Shown here piece after piece: positions 27,176 to 40,747 of a stretch of DNA of 64,000 nt. The stretch is from contig NZ_CP030261.1 in the NCBI RefSeq assembly GCF_003312915.1, positions 3,844,001 to 3,908,000 on the forward strand, read 5' to 3'. Position 1 is the first letter of the stretch. Each line of letters begins with the position of its first letter. This DNA comes from Flavobacterium fluviale (GTDB lineage Bacteria; Bacteroidota; Bacteroidia; Flavobacteriales; Flavobacteriaceae). A model generated the notes under the pieces. It worked only from the letters and a program-made list of their open reading frames with translations. It had not been told where the DNA came from and searched no databases. The translations under genes were made by a program, and so were the position numbers.

Positions 27176-29635
27176 TTATTTTACAAAGAAATTAATTGTT
27201 CTGCTCATTGAATCTCCGTCTGCGTCTTTTACGGTTAGTACGAAAGAAGCGAATCCTTTTTCAACGGTTGTAAACTGAATTTCTTTTCCTTTTAAAACTA
27301 CTTTTCCATTTTTAAGATCAGAGAAAGTGTAAACAGGTTTGTTTTCATAACCTTTGAAAAAATCTCCGGCATTTAAAACTTTCTTTTCACCTGAATTCAC
27401 AAAATAATGCGGTGTTGACAGCCAATCCAGATAATTGTCTAATTGCGTATATCCGTCTTTGTCATTATCCTGATTTGCATCTGAAAAATCTCCAGCTTTT
27501 GAGTTTTCGTTTAAACCAAAAGCTTTTTCCCACCAGTTTGGCAATCCGTCATGATCGGTATCCCAATCTGAAGGACGCGTTTCTGAAGGAAAATTTGGCC
27601 ATCCTCCAGCATCTTGTTCGTTATCAATCATGCCGCCCAGACCGCTTTTGCTTCCTTTATAAGTGAAAGTTCCTTTTAAAGTTTCGCCAATAATTCGGGT
27701 ATCGTGTTTATCAAAAAACGGCTGAGTCGCCCCAACATCTGAAAGTACGTTTTTATAAGCCGCTTTAGCCGACTGCGTTTCTACATATGAAGGAAAAAAT
27801 GGTTTATCTACAAAAGTTTCATATTCAACTTTCTCATTATTTGTTGTCGTAAATTTTCTTCCTTTATCTTGAGATTTCTCATTAAAATAACCCGGCATCA
27901 CATTTCCGTCAAAATAATAACGCTGCATTCCTTTTCCAACCCCTTCGTGCTGTGCATTTAATGCCACAAAAATTGCTGTTGAAGCACCCGGCTTATAATA
28001 ATTATTGACAAAATTTACCTCGTTTGCACCACCGTCTGTTGCTCTTTTTCCCCAATTATAAACCACATTATTAGTGATATCCAATCTTCCTGTGTAAAAT
28101 CCGTCACCACTTAAACCACCTCCAATACTCCAGTTGCGTCCGTAGTTATGAGCCAATAAGTTATGGTGAAAACTTCCGATGTCTCCGCCAATTGTAGCCG
28201 CATAACCGTGCATTTTTCCAGCTTCATATTTGCCATGTCCCGCCACATTCAATGCTTCTGAAATTAAAGTTCGCTGCAATGTAATATGATGCGCTCCGCG
28301 TGAACTAAACGATTCATCAATTGTCCAGCTAATCGAACAGTGATCAATAATGCTATAATCTGCACCTGTTAACCCCATTCCGTCAAAAGTTCTTCCACCT
28401 CCAATTCTCACTTTTAAAAAGCGAACAACACCATCATTTCCAGTTAATCCAATTGGTGCTCTGGTAATGGTAATTCCTTCGCCCGGCGCTGTCTGCCCCG
28501 CAATTGTAATATAAGGTTGATTTGCTACTAATCTCGATTCCAGTTTTATATTTCCCGAAACAGTAAAAACAATCGTTCTCGGCCCGATTTCCTGATTGAT
28601 GGCATCACGTAAACTTCCAGGTCCGTCATCATTTAAATTGGTTACTTCGATTACTTTTCCACCACGTCCTCCAACAGCATAACGGCCGTAGCCTTCTGCT
28701 CCCGGAAATGCCAATTGTGCCGGCTTGAACGACCACACATTTCCTAAAGTTACTTCGCCATTTGGATCCACTTCATCCACTCTCCAGTAATACGTTGTTC
28801 CTGAATATAAATCAGAAACCGTAAAATTTTTATCTGCCAATTTTCCTTTGAATTCTTTTGAAGATTCTGTCGCATTTTCTACCGCATTTTTATCTTCACC
28901 AAAATACAACTTGTGAGCTGCTACATTTTTTACAGCATCCCATTTTAAAGTTAGAGTTTTACCCACTTCAACATGTTCATCACGGTTTCTTGGTTCAGGA
29001 GTACGCGCCTGATTCATTAGGTTTGGCGTATCAATTTCAAATCCATTGATTACGATTTGTTTTACTACATCAGGATATGAAGTCGGATCGATTTCAAAAC
29101 GAACAATTACATCTTTGCCCTTTTCTGCATTAAAAGTGATATACGCCATCGATGCATCAATTTTAGCATTGGCTCTCTGACTTGCATGTACCGTTTGTTG
29201 CAGTTTTCCGTTGACGAATATTTTTATCGGAGAAAAAGTTTTCCCTGTAATGACATCAAAAGCATTATGAAAAGTTAAAAGCGTGTGTTTTCCTGCTTTC
29301 AATCCGCTGATTTTCAATTCTAAATTTTCAGAAGTTACTAAACCGTCGCTTCCTAATTTGTTGTAATGCGGTGCGCTCATTCCAACTTTGTACCATTTAG
29401 AAGTAAAATTTCCTTTTAGTTTAAATGATACATTATTAAATGATTTTTCAGCTTCTTTTCCTTCATTGATAACCCAAGAATCATAACTCGGATCATGAAC
29501 TTCTTCTAGTCTTCTTTGAAAAAAATCAAAGTCGACTTTTACAATTTGTTTGTCCGTATTCTGAGCTGATTGTGCTTGTCCGTTTGTGGTCAAAATCAAG
29601 GACAGAAAAGCAGCGCTTATTAATTTCTTTATCAT
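27176..29635 (-). CDS. multidomain pectate lyase, PL1, with fibronectin III module
   Basis: An 819-residue secreted protein. Domains in order: signal peptide (ends 'GQAQ'), a carbohydrate-binding-like beta-sandwich (about 25-200), a fibronectin III domain (about 215-305, from 'PEPRNRDEHVEVG'), a PL1 lyase domain (from AFPGAEGYG to about 690), acidic calcium loops (DTDHDGLPN and DNDKDGYTQ), and an Ig- or cadherin-like tail. The lyase core repeats the landmarks of the other two PL1 enzymes (TIAGQTAPGEG, DHCSISWTIDE) but is a distinct lineage. The gene starts at the ATG at 29635, 16 bases from the upstream stop. Confidence 0.88.
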   Translation of the reverse strand: MIKKLISAAFLSLILTTNGQAQSAQNTDKQIVKVDFDFFQRRLEEVHDPSYDSWVINEGKEAEKSFNNVSFKLKGNFTSKWYKVGMSAPHYNKLGSDGLVTSENLELKISGLKAGKHTLLTFHNAFDVITGKTFSPIKIFVNGKLQQTVHASQRANAKIDASMAYITFNAEKGKDVIVRFEIDPTSYPDVVKQIVINGFEIDTPNLMNQARTPEPRNRDEHVEVGKTLTLKWDAVKNVAAHKLYFGEDKNAVENATESSKEFKGKLADKNFTVSDLYSGTTYYWRVDEVDPNGEVTLGNVWSFKPAQLAFPGAEGYGRYAVGGRGGKVIEVTNLNDDGPGSLRDAINQEIGPRTIVFTVSGNIKLESRLVANQPYITIAGQTAPGEGITITRAPIGLTGNDGVVRFLKVRIGGGRTFDGMGLTGADYSIIDHCSISWTIDESFSSRGAHHITLQRTLISEALNVAGHGKYEAGKMHGYAATIGGDIGSFHHNLLAHNYGRNWSIGGGLSGDGFYTGRLDITNNVVYNWGKRATDGGANEVNFVNNYYKPGASTAIFVALNAQHEGVGKGMQRYYFDGNVMPGYFNEKSQDKGRKFTTTNNEKVEYETFVDKPFFPSYVETQSAKAAYKNVLSDVGATQPFFDKHDTRIIGETLKGTFTYKGSKSGLGGMIDNEQDAGGWPNFPSETRPSDWDTDHDGLPNWWEKAFGLNENSKAGDFSDANQDNDKDGYTQLDNYLDWLSTPHYFVNSGEKKVLNAGDFFKGYENKPVYTFSDLKNGKVVLKGKEIQFTTVEKGFASFVLTVKDADGDSMSRTINFFVK

Positions 29636-29651
29636 TTTTGTTTGGTAATAG

Positions 29652-31979
29652 TTAGTTTAATTTTGTTTTTGCTGCTTCAGATTTTCCAAGCAGATTTATA
29701 ATATCTTTTTTTCTTTCTTCCGGAATAACTTTTAAAACCTTCAATTCTCCATTCAGGAGTTCGGCTTCAACCGTTGTATTTTGTTTCGCATGCAATTTAA
29801 AATGAACGTTCCAATCCTTTGGCCAGGCTGGGAAAAGATAAATTTTTCCGTCAGTTTCCTGCAAAAGCATTTCCTGCATGCCTATCATTCCTGAACCGCC
29901 CCAATTATGATCTGGAACCCAGTCAAATCCTGGTCCCCAAAAAGCAGGGAAACGTCTTTCTGAATTGGCCATTTTTAAGGTATTGTATTTCGCAGCTTCT
30001 TCTGTTAATCCCAAACGTGCTGCAAAAATATTGTCTTGTTTCCACCCAATATGGCTTCTAAATTTCAGAGCATCAGAATCGTACTTCCATGTATTTAAAG
30101 CCGTTTCCAAATCAGGTTTTCCAATGCCAAAAATTCCCCACGGATAAACGGGATACAATTGCGGTACTTCCGAATTATTCACTCTTTCCCAAGATTTTGC
30201 AGGAAGTAAAACTTTGTGATTTTCAATCTGACCGAAATTTAAAGGCGGAATTCTATTTTGAAATCCTTTTAAATATTCGGCATCTTCTTTGGACAATTCT
30301 TTTGCAGAAAGGTTTAAAATATTGGCTGTAATAACTTGTAAAGCCGAAATGGTACTATTGGCATTATTTGCCATTTTATATGTTTCTGCTCCCGAGCCTG
30401 GAAAAAGAACCAGTTTACCGTTTCCGTCCAAAGCTTTTCTTCCTCTTTGTTTCGCCAAATATTGATAATGCTCATCAAAAAAACGAATACAACTAATTAT
30501 GAAAGCATTGTATTTCTGAGTATCTTCTCCAGCATATTCTTTTTGTTGCAACATCATTTGGCAAAATTCAAAAACCGTATCCCATTCATATTCCAGCCAC
30601 GCATTATATTCCATTCCCGGATCGTAATCTGTGGGACGTTTCCATTCGTATTCTGCGGGATTTGGTAAACCGAAATTTTCCAATTGTTCTGTAAATGATG
30701 CACCGTTATGATTCCAATAAACTTTGCTTCTTAATTCGGCATTTTTCTGTAAACTCAAATAATAATCCAACTGTGATTTCATCATATCAAAATCACCGCT
30801 TTTTACCATCGGAAAATAAACCAAACGCTGATTTTGAGCCGTCATGGTTCCTCCACCCCAATTCCTGAAATCGGGCGTAAAATCTAAATCAGGATTCGTA
30901 AAAACGGGATCAACGGTAAACAATCCGCCGTTGAATTTTGTTGGATATTTTCCGTAAGCATTACAGCCGAGCATATATCGAAACAACTGATAATTTTGTC
31001 CGATTTGATAAACCGAATCTTTGGTATTCGATTGCTTTTTCTGAGTAAAAATAAAACTGCGGTTCCAGAAAGTATTCCACCATTTAATCGTGTTTTTTTC
31101 TGCTTGTTTTGCTGTGTTCTTGTTTACAGAAATCAGACTTTTCAATCCATTATTCCAAGTCGGAAAATCAGATTGATTGGTATTTAAATAAATTTCTAAT
31201 GTATGTTTTTTGGATGGTTTTATACTGGATAAATTAAAACCTTTAAAATCTGTCGATTGGTATTTTCCTAAATACGTTCCTTCAGGTTTTAGATTATCGC
31301 CCGTCATAAAGCCACCGAAAGTTAAATGCTTAAGCGGATTCAGCATTTGGTCTTTAACCGATTCCATTTTCTGCTGTTTTACAGCCACATCAAAAACGGT
31401 ATTTTCCCTGTTTCTGTGGTAGAATTTTATGCCGTTATTTTCAAATGAAATCGAATCTTTATAGGTAATAATATCTCCTTGAGGTGCCCATTTATAAGAA
31501 TTGGCATTATTGGCTTTTCCTTTTGAATCTCGGTTTTTATAACGCCAGCTTTCATAAGAAGCCGTCATTTTAAGAGGATTTTTACTTTCTAAATCAACGT
31601 GAATTATCGGCTTAAAAACATCTACCCAAAGTTTGATTTTAGTATCATTCTGCCCAACTAAAACATATCCTTCTTTTAGTTTCAATTCCTGATAAAAACC
31701 TGCTGCTCCCTCAAAAGGATTCGGTGTTAACGTCACTTTTACCCTTCCTAATTTCAATAAAGTATTGTGTTCGTCAAAAGTCCCGCTTCGCGAAAAATAA
31801 AAATACAAATCGCCTTTTTCTACCCACACATTCATTCCGATATCACCACCTCCCAAAGGCATTGATTCTGATGAATTATTGCTCTGAGTATTCCAAACCT
31901 GATTGTAATTATCGAGCACAGGGACTTGCGCTTTAAGGCAAAGCGTAGTGAAGAGAAGTATGTATTTTATGTATTTCAT
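29652..31979 (-). CDS. DUF5703-like glycosidase with (alpha/alpha)6 barrel
   Basis: A 775-residue exported protein with a beta-sandwich N-terminus (to about residue 280), a helical linker, an (alpha/alpha)6-type barrel and a short C-terminal beta-domain. The opening SESMPLGGGDIGMNVWVE resembles DUF5703 and GH95-type N-domains, where a 'PLGNGRLG'-like motif is usual. Other landmarks are NWGGGTMTAQNQRLVYFPM, LFPGSGAETYK and PDHNWGGSGMIGMQEML near the end of the barrel. This makes a glycoside hydrolase of the GH95/GH65-like clan likely, but no substrate or catalytic pair can be named. It lies between the SGNH esterase and the long PL1 gene. Confidence 0.6.
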   Translation of the reverse strand: MKYIKYILLFTTLCLKAQVPVLDNYNQVWNTQSNNSSESMPLGGGDIGMNVWVEKGDLYFYFSRSGTFDEHNTLLKLGRVKVTLTPNPFEGAAGFYQELKLKEGYVLVGQNDTKIKLWVDVFKPIIHVDLESKNPLKMTASYESWRYKNRDSKGKANNANSYKWAPQGDIITYKDSISFENNGIKFYHRNRENTVFDVAVKQQKMESVKDQMLNPLKHLTFGGFMTGDNLKPEGTYLGKYQSTDFKGFNLSSIKPSKKHTLEIYLNTNQSDFPTWNNGLKSLISVNKNTAKQAEKNTIKWWNTFWNRSFIFTQKKQSNTKDSVYQIGQNYQLFRYMLGCNAYGKYPTKFNGGLFTVDPVFTNPDLDFTPDFRNWGGGTMTAQNQRLVYFPMVKSGDFDMMKSQLDYYLSLQKNAELRSKVYWNHNGASFTEQLENFGLPNPAEYEWKRPTDYDPGMEYNAWLEYEWDTVFEFCQMMLQQKEYAGEDTQKYNAFIISCIRFFDEHYQYLAKQRGRKALDGNGKLVLFPGSGAETYKMANNANSTISALQVITANILNLSAKELSKEDAEYLKGFQNRIPPLNFGQIENHKVLLPAKSWERVNNSEVPQLYPVYPWGIFGIGKPDLETALNTWKYDSDALKFRSHIGWKQDNIFAARLGLTEEAAKYNTLKMANSERRFPAFWGPGFDWVPDHNWGGSGMIGMQEMLLQETDGKIYLFPAWPKDWNVHFKLHAKQNTTVEAELLNGELKVLKVIPEERKKDIINLLGKSEAAKTKLN

Positions 31980-31996
31980 TTATTTTTCAATTCTTG

Positions 31997-32095
31997 TTGT
32001 CATTCCGAGGAACGAGGAATCTCACTAGTAACCATAAAGATTTTCAATTCTGTTGCGGAATCTCTTGTGTGATTTCTCCTTCGTCGAAATGACAA
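31997..32095. repeat. ~100 bp inverted-repeat element, copy 4
   Basis: The left arm is the variant TTGTCATTCCGAGGAACGAG; the right arm is the standard CCTTCGTCGAAATGACAA. It lies between the esterase and DUF5703-like genes. Confidence 0.82.
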
Positions 32096-32129
32096 ACTAG
32101 CGTCACAATTCACAATTCACAATTATAAA

Positions 32130-33554
32130 TTACCATTCATCCGTTCTAAACGAAGAAACCGGCAAACCGCCTGCACTAAACAATTCCGCTTTTGCAAAAT
32201 CCTTCCATAAATAACGGATAGCAAATGGTTTCTTTACTTTATCCGAAGTTAAAACAACTGATTTTCTTCTCACTACCGTTTTTGCCGGATAGAAAACTTT
32301 GTCTTCTCCCGCTATTTCAAAACCAGTTACTTCTTTATCATAAGAGGTAATTCCGTTGGCAACATCATCAAAAGAAACCGTAACCGCTCCGTCTTTTATT
32401 TCCATCAATTTGTATTTCGGACTTTCAAATTCGAAACCTTCAATTCCGTAGGTTTTTGCCAAAGCCTGAAATGCCAGTCGGTTTCCTCCTTTTTCTTTGT
32501 CCATTGGGTGAATGTTATTTTCTTCTCCAACATCCATCAAAACTGCCATTCCTGAATTCGGAATTTCCTTTGAAGCTTTAAACTGCGCCTCTCTCAAATA
32601 AGCCGAATTGTATTTCTCCAAATAATCTTTTGGATGGAAAGAGGCATAATTAAACGGCGCTATCTGAGCGTAGTAAAAAGGGAAATCTCCTTGTTTCCAC
32701 AAAGCTCTCCAGCTTGAAACCATTTTTTTCATTAAAGCGGTGTATTCAGATGCTCTTTCGTAATTCGATTCTCCCTGATACCAGATACAGCCTTTTATTC
32801 CGTAACCAATTACAGGCGAAAGCATTCCGTTAAATAAAGTTGTAGGCACACGGTTTGGATCTTTTGCCAACTCTTCTTTTGTAGTCGGAATTTTAGCGCT
32901 GGCGAAATCTTTAAGCATTTCCTGATTCATCCACGCTTCCATGCTTGAACCTCCGTAAGAAACATGAATCAAACCAACCGGAACGTCTAAAACTTCTTGT
33001 AAAAGAGAACCAAAATACCAAGCCGTAGCGCTAAAATTTGAAGTTGATTTTGGAGAAGCTACTTCCCATTTTCCTTCAAAATCCTGCAAAGGTTCTAAAA
33101 CAGTCGCACGCGGAATGGTGATTAACCGAATATTTTTATTGGTTGATCTTACAATGATTTCGTTTCCGTTTTTTACGGGCTGTCCCTGAAAACCTTTCAA
33201 AGGCATTTCCATATTGGATTGTCCGGAACACAACCAAACTTCTCCGATTAACACATTTTTTATGATCACCTTTTCGCTTCCTTCCGAAACTTCAATTGTA
33301 AACGGACCGCCAAATGACGGAGTTTGCAAAGCTGTATTCCATTTACCGGAGTTGTCTGTTTTTACCTTGTAGGTTTTAGAATCCCACGAAGTTTTTACTG
33401 TAACATTAGCGTTCTTTTCTGACCAGCCCCAAATTGGCGCATTTGACTTTTGCTGCAGCATCATGTTATCAGTAAACAAAGCTGGTAATTTGATTTTGGC
33501 ATTGATTTGAAGGGTTGCTAAAATCGTTAATAATGCAATAATTGATTTTTTCAT
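32130..33554 (-). CDS. SGNH acetylesterase, sialate O-acetylesterase-like
   Basis: A 474-residue exported esterase, likely to remove acetyl groups from pectin sugars. An N-terminal beta-domain (about 20-105) precedes the SGNH-type catalytic domain. The nucleophile block is CSGQSNMEMP (S113), the second block YQGESNYER lies near residue 265, and the His block NNIHPMDKEKGGNRLA near 357. The annotation 'sialate esterase' comes from the family name; nothing else here points to sialic acid, so a plant-glycan acetate is the better guess. It is the next gene after the GH106, across an 82-base gap with a palindrome. Confidence 0.8.
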   Translation of the reverse strand: MKKSIIALLTILATLQINAKIKLPALFTDNMMLQQKSNAPIWGWSEKNANVTVKTSWDSKTYKVKTDNSGKWNTALQTPSFGGPFTIEVSEGSEKVIIKNVLIGEVWLCSGQSNMEMPLKGFQGQPVKNGNEIIVRSTNKNIRLITIPRATVLEPLQDFEGKWEVASPKSTSNFSATAWYFGSLLQEVLDVPVGLIHVSYGGSSMEAWMNQEMLKDFASAKIPTTKEELAKDPNRVPTTLFNGMLSPVIGYGIKGCIWYQGESNYERASEYTALMKKMVSSWRALWKQGDFPFYYAQIAPFNYASFHPKDYLEKYNSAYLREAQFKASKEIPNSGMAVLMDVGEENNIHPMDKEKGGNRLAFQALAKTYGIEGFEFESPKYKLMEIKDGAVTVSFDDVANGITSYDKEVTGFEIAGEDKVFYPAKTVVRRKSVVLTSDKVKKPFAIRYLWKDFAKAELFSAGGLPVSSFRTDEW

Positions 33555-33571
33555 TTATTTTTATTTTTATT

Positions 33572-33630
33572 GCCACAGATTAAAAGATTAGAAAGGATTA
33601 TTAATCTGTGTAAATCCTTTAATCTGTGGC
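33572..33630. repeat. intergenic palindrome, 'gccacagatt' family
   Basis: GCCACAGATTAAA at 33572 onward pairs with TTTAATCTGTGGC ending at 33630. The same arms occur at 56633-56780 and, more loosely, at 4652-4816. Confidence 0.75.
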
Positions 33631-33636
33631 TAAAAT

Positions 33637-36600
33637 TTATTTTTCTTTTACAATACTTACTGGACCCAATAATCCTGCTTTTAACAACGGTTCTCCTTCT
33701 AAACGAAATGGCGCTGTTGTCCATGTCAATCTCTCTTCTTTTGGCAATTTGTGATCGCCAATTAATCTATTTGCCCAAGTATTTGTGATTTTAATTTCTA
33801 TTGTATTTTTTCCTTTTTGTAAAGCTTTTGAAATATCAGTTTTGAAAGGGAAAGTCCATAATGTTCCACAATCTTTTCCGTTGATTGAAATCTCGGCGAT
33901 ATTAGAAATTTCACCTAAATCCAACCAGATTTTATCTGATGCTTTTCCTTTCCAAATAAAATCTTTTTTATAGCTGACAGTTCCCGAATAATATTTAATT
34001 TGTTCATTTTCAGAAGTACTCCAGTCAAAAAGCTTATCGATTTTGATTGTTTCTTTAGGGCCTTTAAATGCTGGATCAAATTGCAGATTCCAGCTTTCAT
34101 CTAAAGTCTGAACTTTTTCAAATTCAGAAAATTTTGTTTGAGCTAAAACTTCTTTCGTTTCTTCTTTAAAAATTACAAAACCAGATTCGTTAGCCTCTAA
34201 AATTATTGAAACAATTGTTCTGCCATTTTCGATTTTCCAATTGGTTAATTCCGAAGTTTTATCAGTAACAGGATTGTACCATTGCGGAACTTTTCCAGCT
34301 ATTCTAAAAGAAGCATCAAATGTTCTTTTTTCTCCTTTTTGATTGGAAATGAAATAAATATCTTCAGTATCTGATTTGCGATGTGCCCATGCAATTGTTT
34401 CAGAATCTGCTCTGTTTAAATTTGGAAAATAGATATCCTGTGTGATTCCGATTGAAGCGAAATCATTTCCTAAATAAGGCAATTTGATAATCGTTCCTTT
34501 TCCAATTTTCCATGTTGATGAATTAGCATTATTCCAGATTTCATCAATAACATTATGCCATTTCTTTTGATCTATTTCTGATTGAATTCCTGGTAGAATA
34601 TTTGGTTTTTCATCTACAAAAATTGTAGCTCCGTCTTTTATCAATTGCAATATTTTTTCGGCGGAAGCCAATGACAAAATTTTATTCGGTGCCATTTTGT
34701 GACTTCCTGGAAAGAATAAAGCTCCGTATTCAATTCCGCCACCAAATGAGATTTTTCCATTTACCACTTTCGCACGATTAATTAAAACATCGGCATTGAA
34801 AGAATCATATTGATATCCATTTAACGGATTAATCCATTGTGATAAATCGGTTATGTTTTTAGAATAGGTAACCTCTTTTGGCATTTTTGCCGTTGGCTGA
34901 CCCTCATTTTCTAAACGGATTTTCTCGCTTTCTAATCTTGCTTTACCGAATACATTTGGAATAAATGGCAATAATCGATCTGGCACAAAAGAACGTGAAG
35001 GAAAATCTTCGCCAATAAAAACTGCAAGATCAATCACAGGTTTTCCTTTCTGCAACTGAAACTGCACTCTTTGACAATACTCAAACCAAGCCTTTCCTGG
35101 TTTCCACCAAGTTTGATCTCTTTGAAAATAAGTCCCAATGTCATCTAATGTTATTCCCGGTTTTCTGTCTGTCCACGGATTATGAACAAAAACGTGATAA
35201 AACAAACGGTTGATTCCTAAAGCATAGTTACGGTCTGCAGTTGTTTTCAGATTTCCCGGATGTTCGTCCCAATCCATTCGCAAAGCTGTAAAAGATTCTG
35301 CCTGAATAATATCTTTTCCGTAAATATGTCCGCCCGAAATGGCATCTACCATATCAAAAGGTTTATCATGAGTTGGGCTTCTCAGCCAAAATTCACCTCC
35401 GGGATAATCCACATATTTATAATGCAGCAAAGCATCACTCATCATGGTTGGCGCAACGTTTTCTGAACTTAATTTAACGTTATATTCTTTTGCAATCTGA
35501 GCGACAGTTCCGTAGAAATTATCGGCTACTAAATCGGCAATGGTTTTTCTAACATCGTATAAAACTTTCTCTGAAAAATCAGCACTTTCTATCGGGATTC
35601 CTGCCATAACTGGAAGATATTCTACAAGATCGTAACCACGTCTCTTTTTAAACTCAGCCTGAAAAACAGAAGACCAGTTTTGGCTTCCACATTCCCAGCT
35701 GTCAAAATGAAGGATTTCCAGAACTTTTGAAGCCAGTTCAGGACCAGCCGAACGAACAGCTTCACCAAACCAATGATCTAGCTGAAAACGAATTAATTCC
35801 GGATTAAATTTATCTACTTCCAATCCTTTTCCTGCGCCACCTGTGGCATTTTCATGTCCGGTCGAAGTATGTCCCATTCGGATAATTTTCCATTTTCCCT
35901 TTGGTGCTTTCCAGTTCATATTTCCATCAGCATCAACAAATTTGGAAATATTAATGATTTCTGATTTTTTAAATGACTCCGAATTCGGAATCTGTTTTTC
36001 TGTAGTCTGTGGAGTCAAACGCCAAATTGCGCCTGATTTTCCTTCGTAATTATTTATTAATGACTGATTCGAAAGTGTAATTTTACTCACTTTCAGGTTT
36101 TGTTTCCATTTAGCAAAATCCAAATCTTCTGCTCCCGGCTCTGTTCCAGTTGGATCATAAACAAATCTGAAATATTTTGCCGTAACAGGCGTAATAGTAT
36201 GAGTATTTGGGAAATCCATATCCTGCCAGCCGTGACGCGGTGCGATCATTCTTTCGTGAAATCTAAAATTAATGCCATCATCACTCACTTCTACAATCAG
36301 ACGCTGTGCCTGAAAATCTCTTCCTTTGGTTTCTATGACAATAGATTTACAGGTAAAAGGCTTTGCAAATTCGTATTGAATCCATCCTTTTTCTGCAAAT
36401 TTGAAATTTTCATCTTTTTTAGGATCAGCCAAAAACGAAGCATCGGTACTGTTTGATGTTGTTACTTTTGGCAGTTGCGTCTGCGAAGTAATTTGATATT
36501 CTTTAATCGGAAGGGCAAAAACTGCAATGTCTTTATAATAGTCTTTGTAATGTTCTGGAACTGGGAGTTTTGAAGCCACCTTTTTACCTCCTAAAATTTC

Positions 36601-37029
36601 TGTAGTTGACCATACTACTTTCTGCATCGACATTTCTGGTGTAATCCATGGCCCGCCTGCAACGGCAAATCCGTCTGCTCCGTGAAAAGCCAATTTCAAA
36701 CCTAAACGATCTGCTTCTTTAAAAGCCCAATGAATCATATCCCAAAATTCAGGACTAAGCTGTAAAACCGGCGGATCTATCAATGGCGGATTTACTGGCC
36801 CTTTAATAGTCATTAAATAAGCCCCCGCAATTCCCGCTTGTTTCATAGCTTCTAAGTCTGCCGTGATTCCTGCTTTAAAATAAGCCGATTTCATCCAATA
36901 CCAATATACCCAAGGTTTTGAGGATTCGATTGTTGGCTGAAAAAAGTTATTTTCTTTTTTATTGATTTCCTGTGCTGGGACGAAGCTCGCCAAAAGGAGG
37001 ATAAAAAAGAGGTGTTTTTTTTGAAACAT
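33637..37029 (-). CDS. alpha-L-rhamnosidase, GH106
   Basis: A very large (1130-residue) exported inverting rhamnosidase. The N-terminal TIM barrel starts with WVYWYWMKSAYFKAGITAD and MKQAGIAGAYLM, typical of GH106. It is interrupted by a carbohydrate-binding-like beta-sandwich (about residues 190-310). The barrel resumes with HFDSWECGSQNW and GHIYGKDIIQAESFTA. The C-terminal part carries a GH2-type jelly roll (WLDLGEISNIAEISINGKD). An ATG at 37098 extends the frame by 23 residues, but that extension lies inside a palindrome and precedes the real signal peptide (MFQKKHLFFILLLASF). In an RG-II locus the known GH106 removes a terminal rhamnose; the linkage here is not proven. Confidence 0.88.
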   Translation of the reverse strand: MFQKKHLFFILLLASFVPAQEINKKENNFFQPTIESSKPWVYWYWMKSAYFKAGITADLEAMKQAGIAGAYLMTIKGPVNPPLIDPPVLQLSPEFWDMIHWAFKEADRLGLKLAFHGADGFAVAGGPWITPEMSMQKVVWSTTEILGGKKVASKLPVPEHYKDYYKDIAVFALPIKEYQITSQTQLPKVTTSNSTDASFLADPKKDENFKFAEKGWIQYEFAKPFTCKSIVIETKGRDFQAQRLIVEVSDDGINFRFHERMIAPRHGWQDMDFPNTHTITPVTAKYFRFVYDPTGTEPGAEDLDFAKWKQNLKVSKITLSNQSLINNYEGKSGAIWRLTPQTTEKQIPNSESFKKSEIINISKFVDADGNMNWKAPKGKWKIIRMGHTSTGHENATGGAGKGLEVDKFNPELIRFQLDHWFGEAVRSAGPELASKVLEILHFDSWECGSQNWSSVFQAEFKKRRGYDLVEYLPVMAGIPIESADFSEKVLYDVRKTIADLVADNFYGTVAQIAKEYNVKLSSENVAPTMMSDALLHYKYVDYPGGEFWLRSPTHDKPFDMVDAISGGHIYGKDIIQAESFTALRMDWDEHPGNLKTTADRNYALGINRLFYHVFVHNPWTDRKPGITLDDIGTYFQRDQTWWKPGKAWFEYCQRVQFQLQKGKPVIDLAVFIGEDFPSRSFVPDRLLPFIPNVFGKARLESEKIRLENEGQPTAKMPKEVTYSKNITDLSQWINPLNGYQYDSFNADVLINRAKVVNGKISFGGGIEYGALFFPGSHKMAPNKILSLASAEKILQLIKDGATIFVDEKPNILPGIQSEIDQKKWHNVIDEIWNNANSSTWKIGKGTIIKLPYLGNDFASIGITQDIYFPNLNRADSETIAWAHRKSDTEDIYFISNQKGEKRTFDASFRIAGKVPQWYNPVTDKTSELTNWKIENGRTIVSIILEANESGFVIFKEETKEVLAQTKFSEFEKVQTLDESWNLQFDPAFKGPKETIKIDKLFDWSTSENEQIKYYSGTVSYKKDFIWKGKASDKIWLDLGEISNIAEISINGKDCGTLWTFPFKTDISKALQKGKNTIEIKITNTWANRLIGDHKLPKEERLTWTTAPFRLEGEPLLKAGLLGPVSIVKEK

Positions 37030-37053
37030 TTTTATTGTTTTAATTCTGTTGGC

Positions 37054-37086
37054 AAACCCGACAGGTTTTAAAAACTTGTCGGGTTT
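37054..37086. repeat. 33-base hairpin near the GH106 start
   Basis: AAACCCGACAGGTTTT and its near-complement are separated by one base. A close relative, CCTAACAGG...CCTGTTAGG, lies at 37244-37270, so the gap between GH2 and GH106 carries one at each end. Confidence 0.75.
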
Positions 37087-37102
37087 AATATATCGCATTT
37101 TT

Positions 37103-37205
37103 TTGTCATTTCGACGAAGGAGAAATCACACTAGAAAATCCACAAAGTTACATCTCCAATCTTTGTCGATGTACGTGTGTGATTTCTCGTTCCTCGAAAT
37201 GACAA
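37103..37205. repeat. ~100 bp inverted-repeat element, copy 5
   Basis: The left arm is TTGTCATTTCGACGAAGGAG; the right arm is the variant CTCGTTCCTCGAAATGACAA. It lies in the GH2-GH106 gap. Confidence 0.85.
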
Positions 37206-37243
37206 ACTATACTTAAAACCTACTTTATCTATAATACAAAATA

Positions 37244-37270
37244 CCTAACAGGTTTTGGAAACCTGTTAGG
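37244..37270. repeat. 27-base hairpin just below the GH2 gene
   Basis: CCTAACAGGTTTTGG and AAACCTGTTAGG form a perfect stem of 11 or more bases, six bases from the GH2 stop codon. There is no clear T-run, so it is listed as a repeat rather than a terminator. Confidence 0.7.
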
Positions 37271-37275
37271 ATACA

Positions 37276-40718
<3,443 letters not shown>

Positions 40719-40747
40719 ACTGGATCTTAATACTTAATACTCTGTAC

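Noticed and set aside
37030..37098. 23-residue N-terminal extension of the GH106 frame
   Set aside because: The extension lies within a 33-base palindrome, and the inner ATG at 37029 begins a normal signal peptide.
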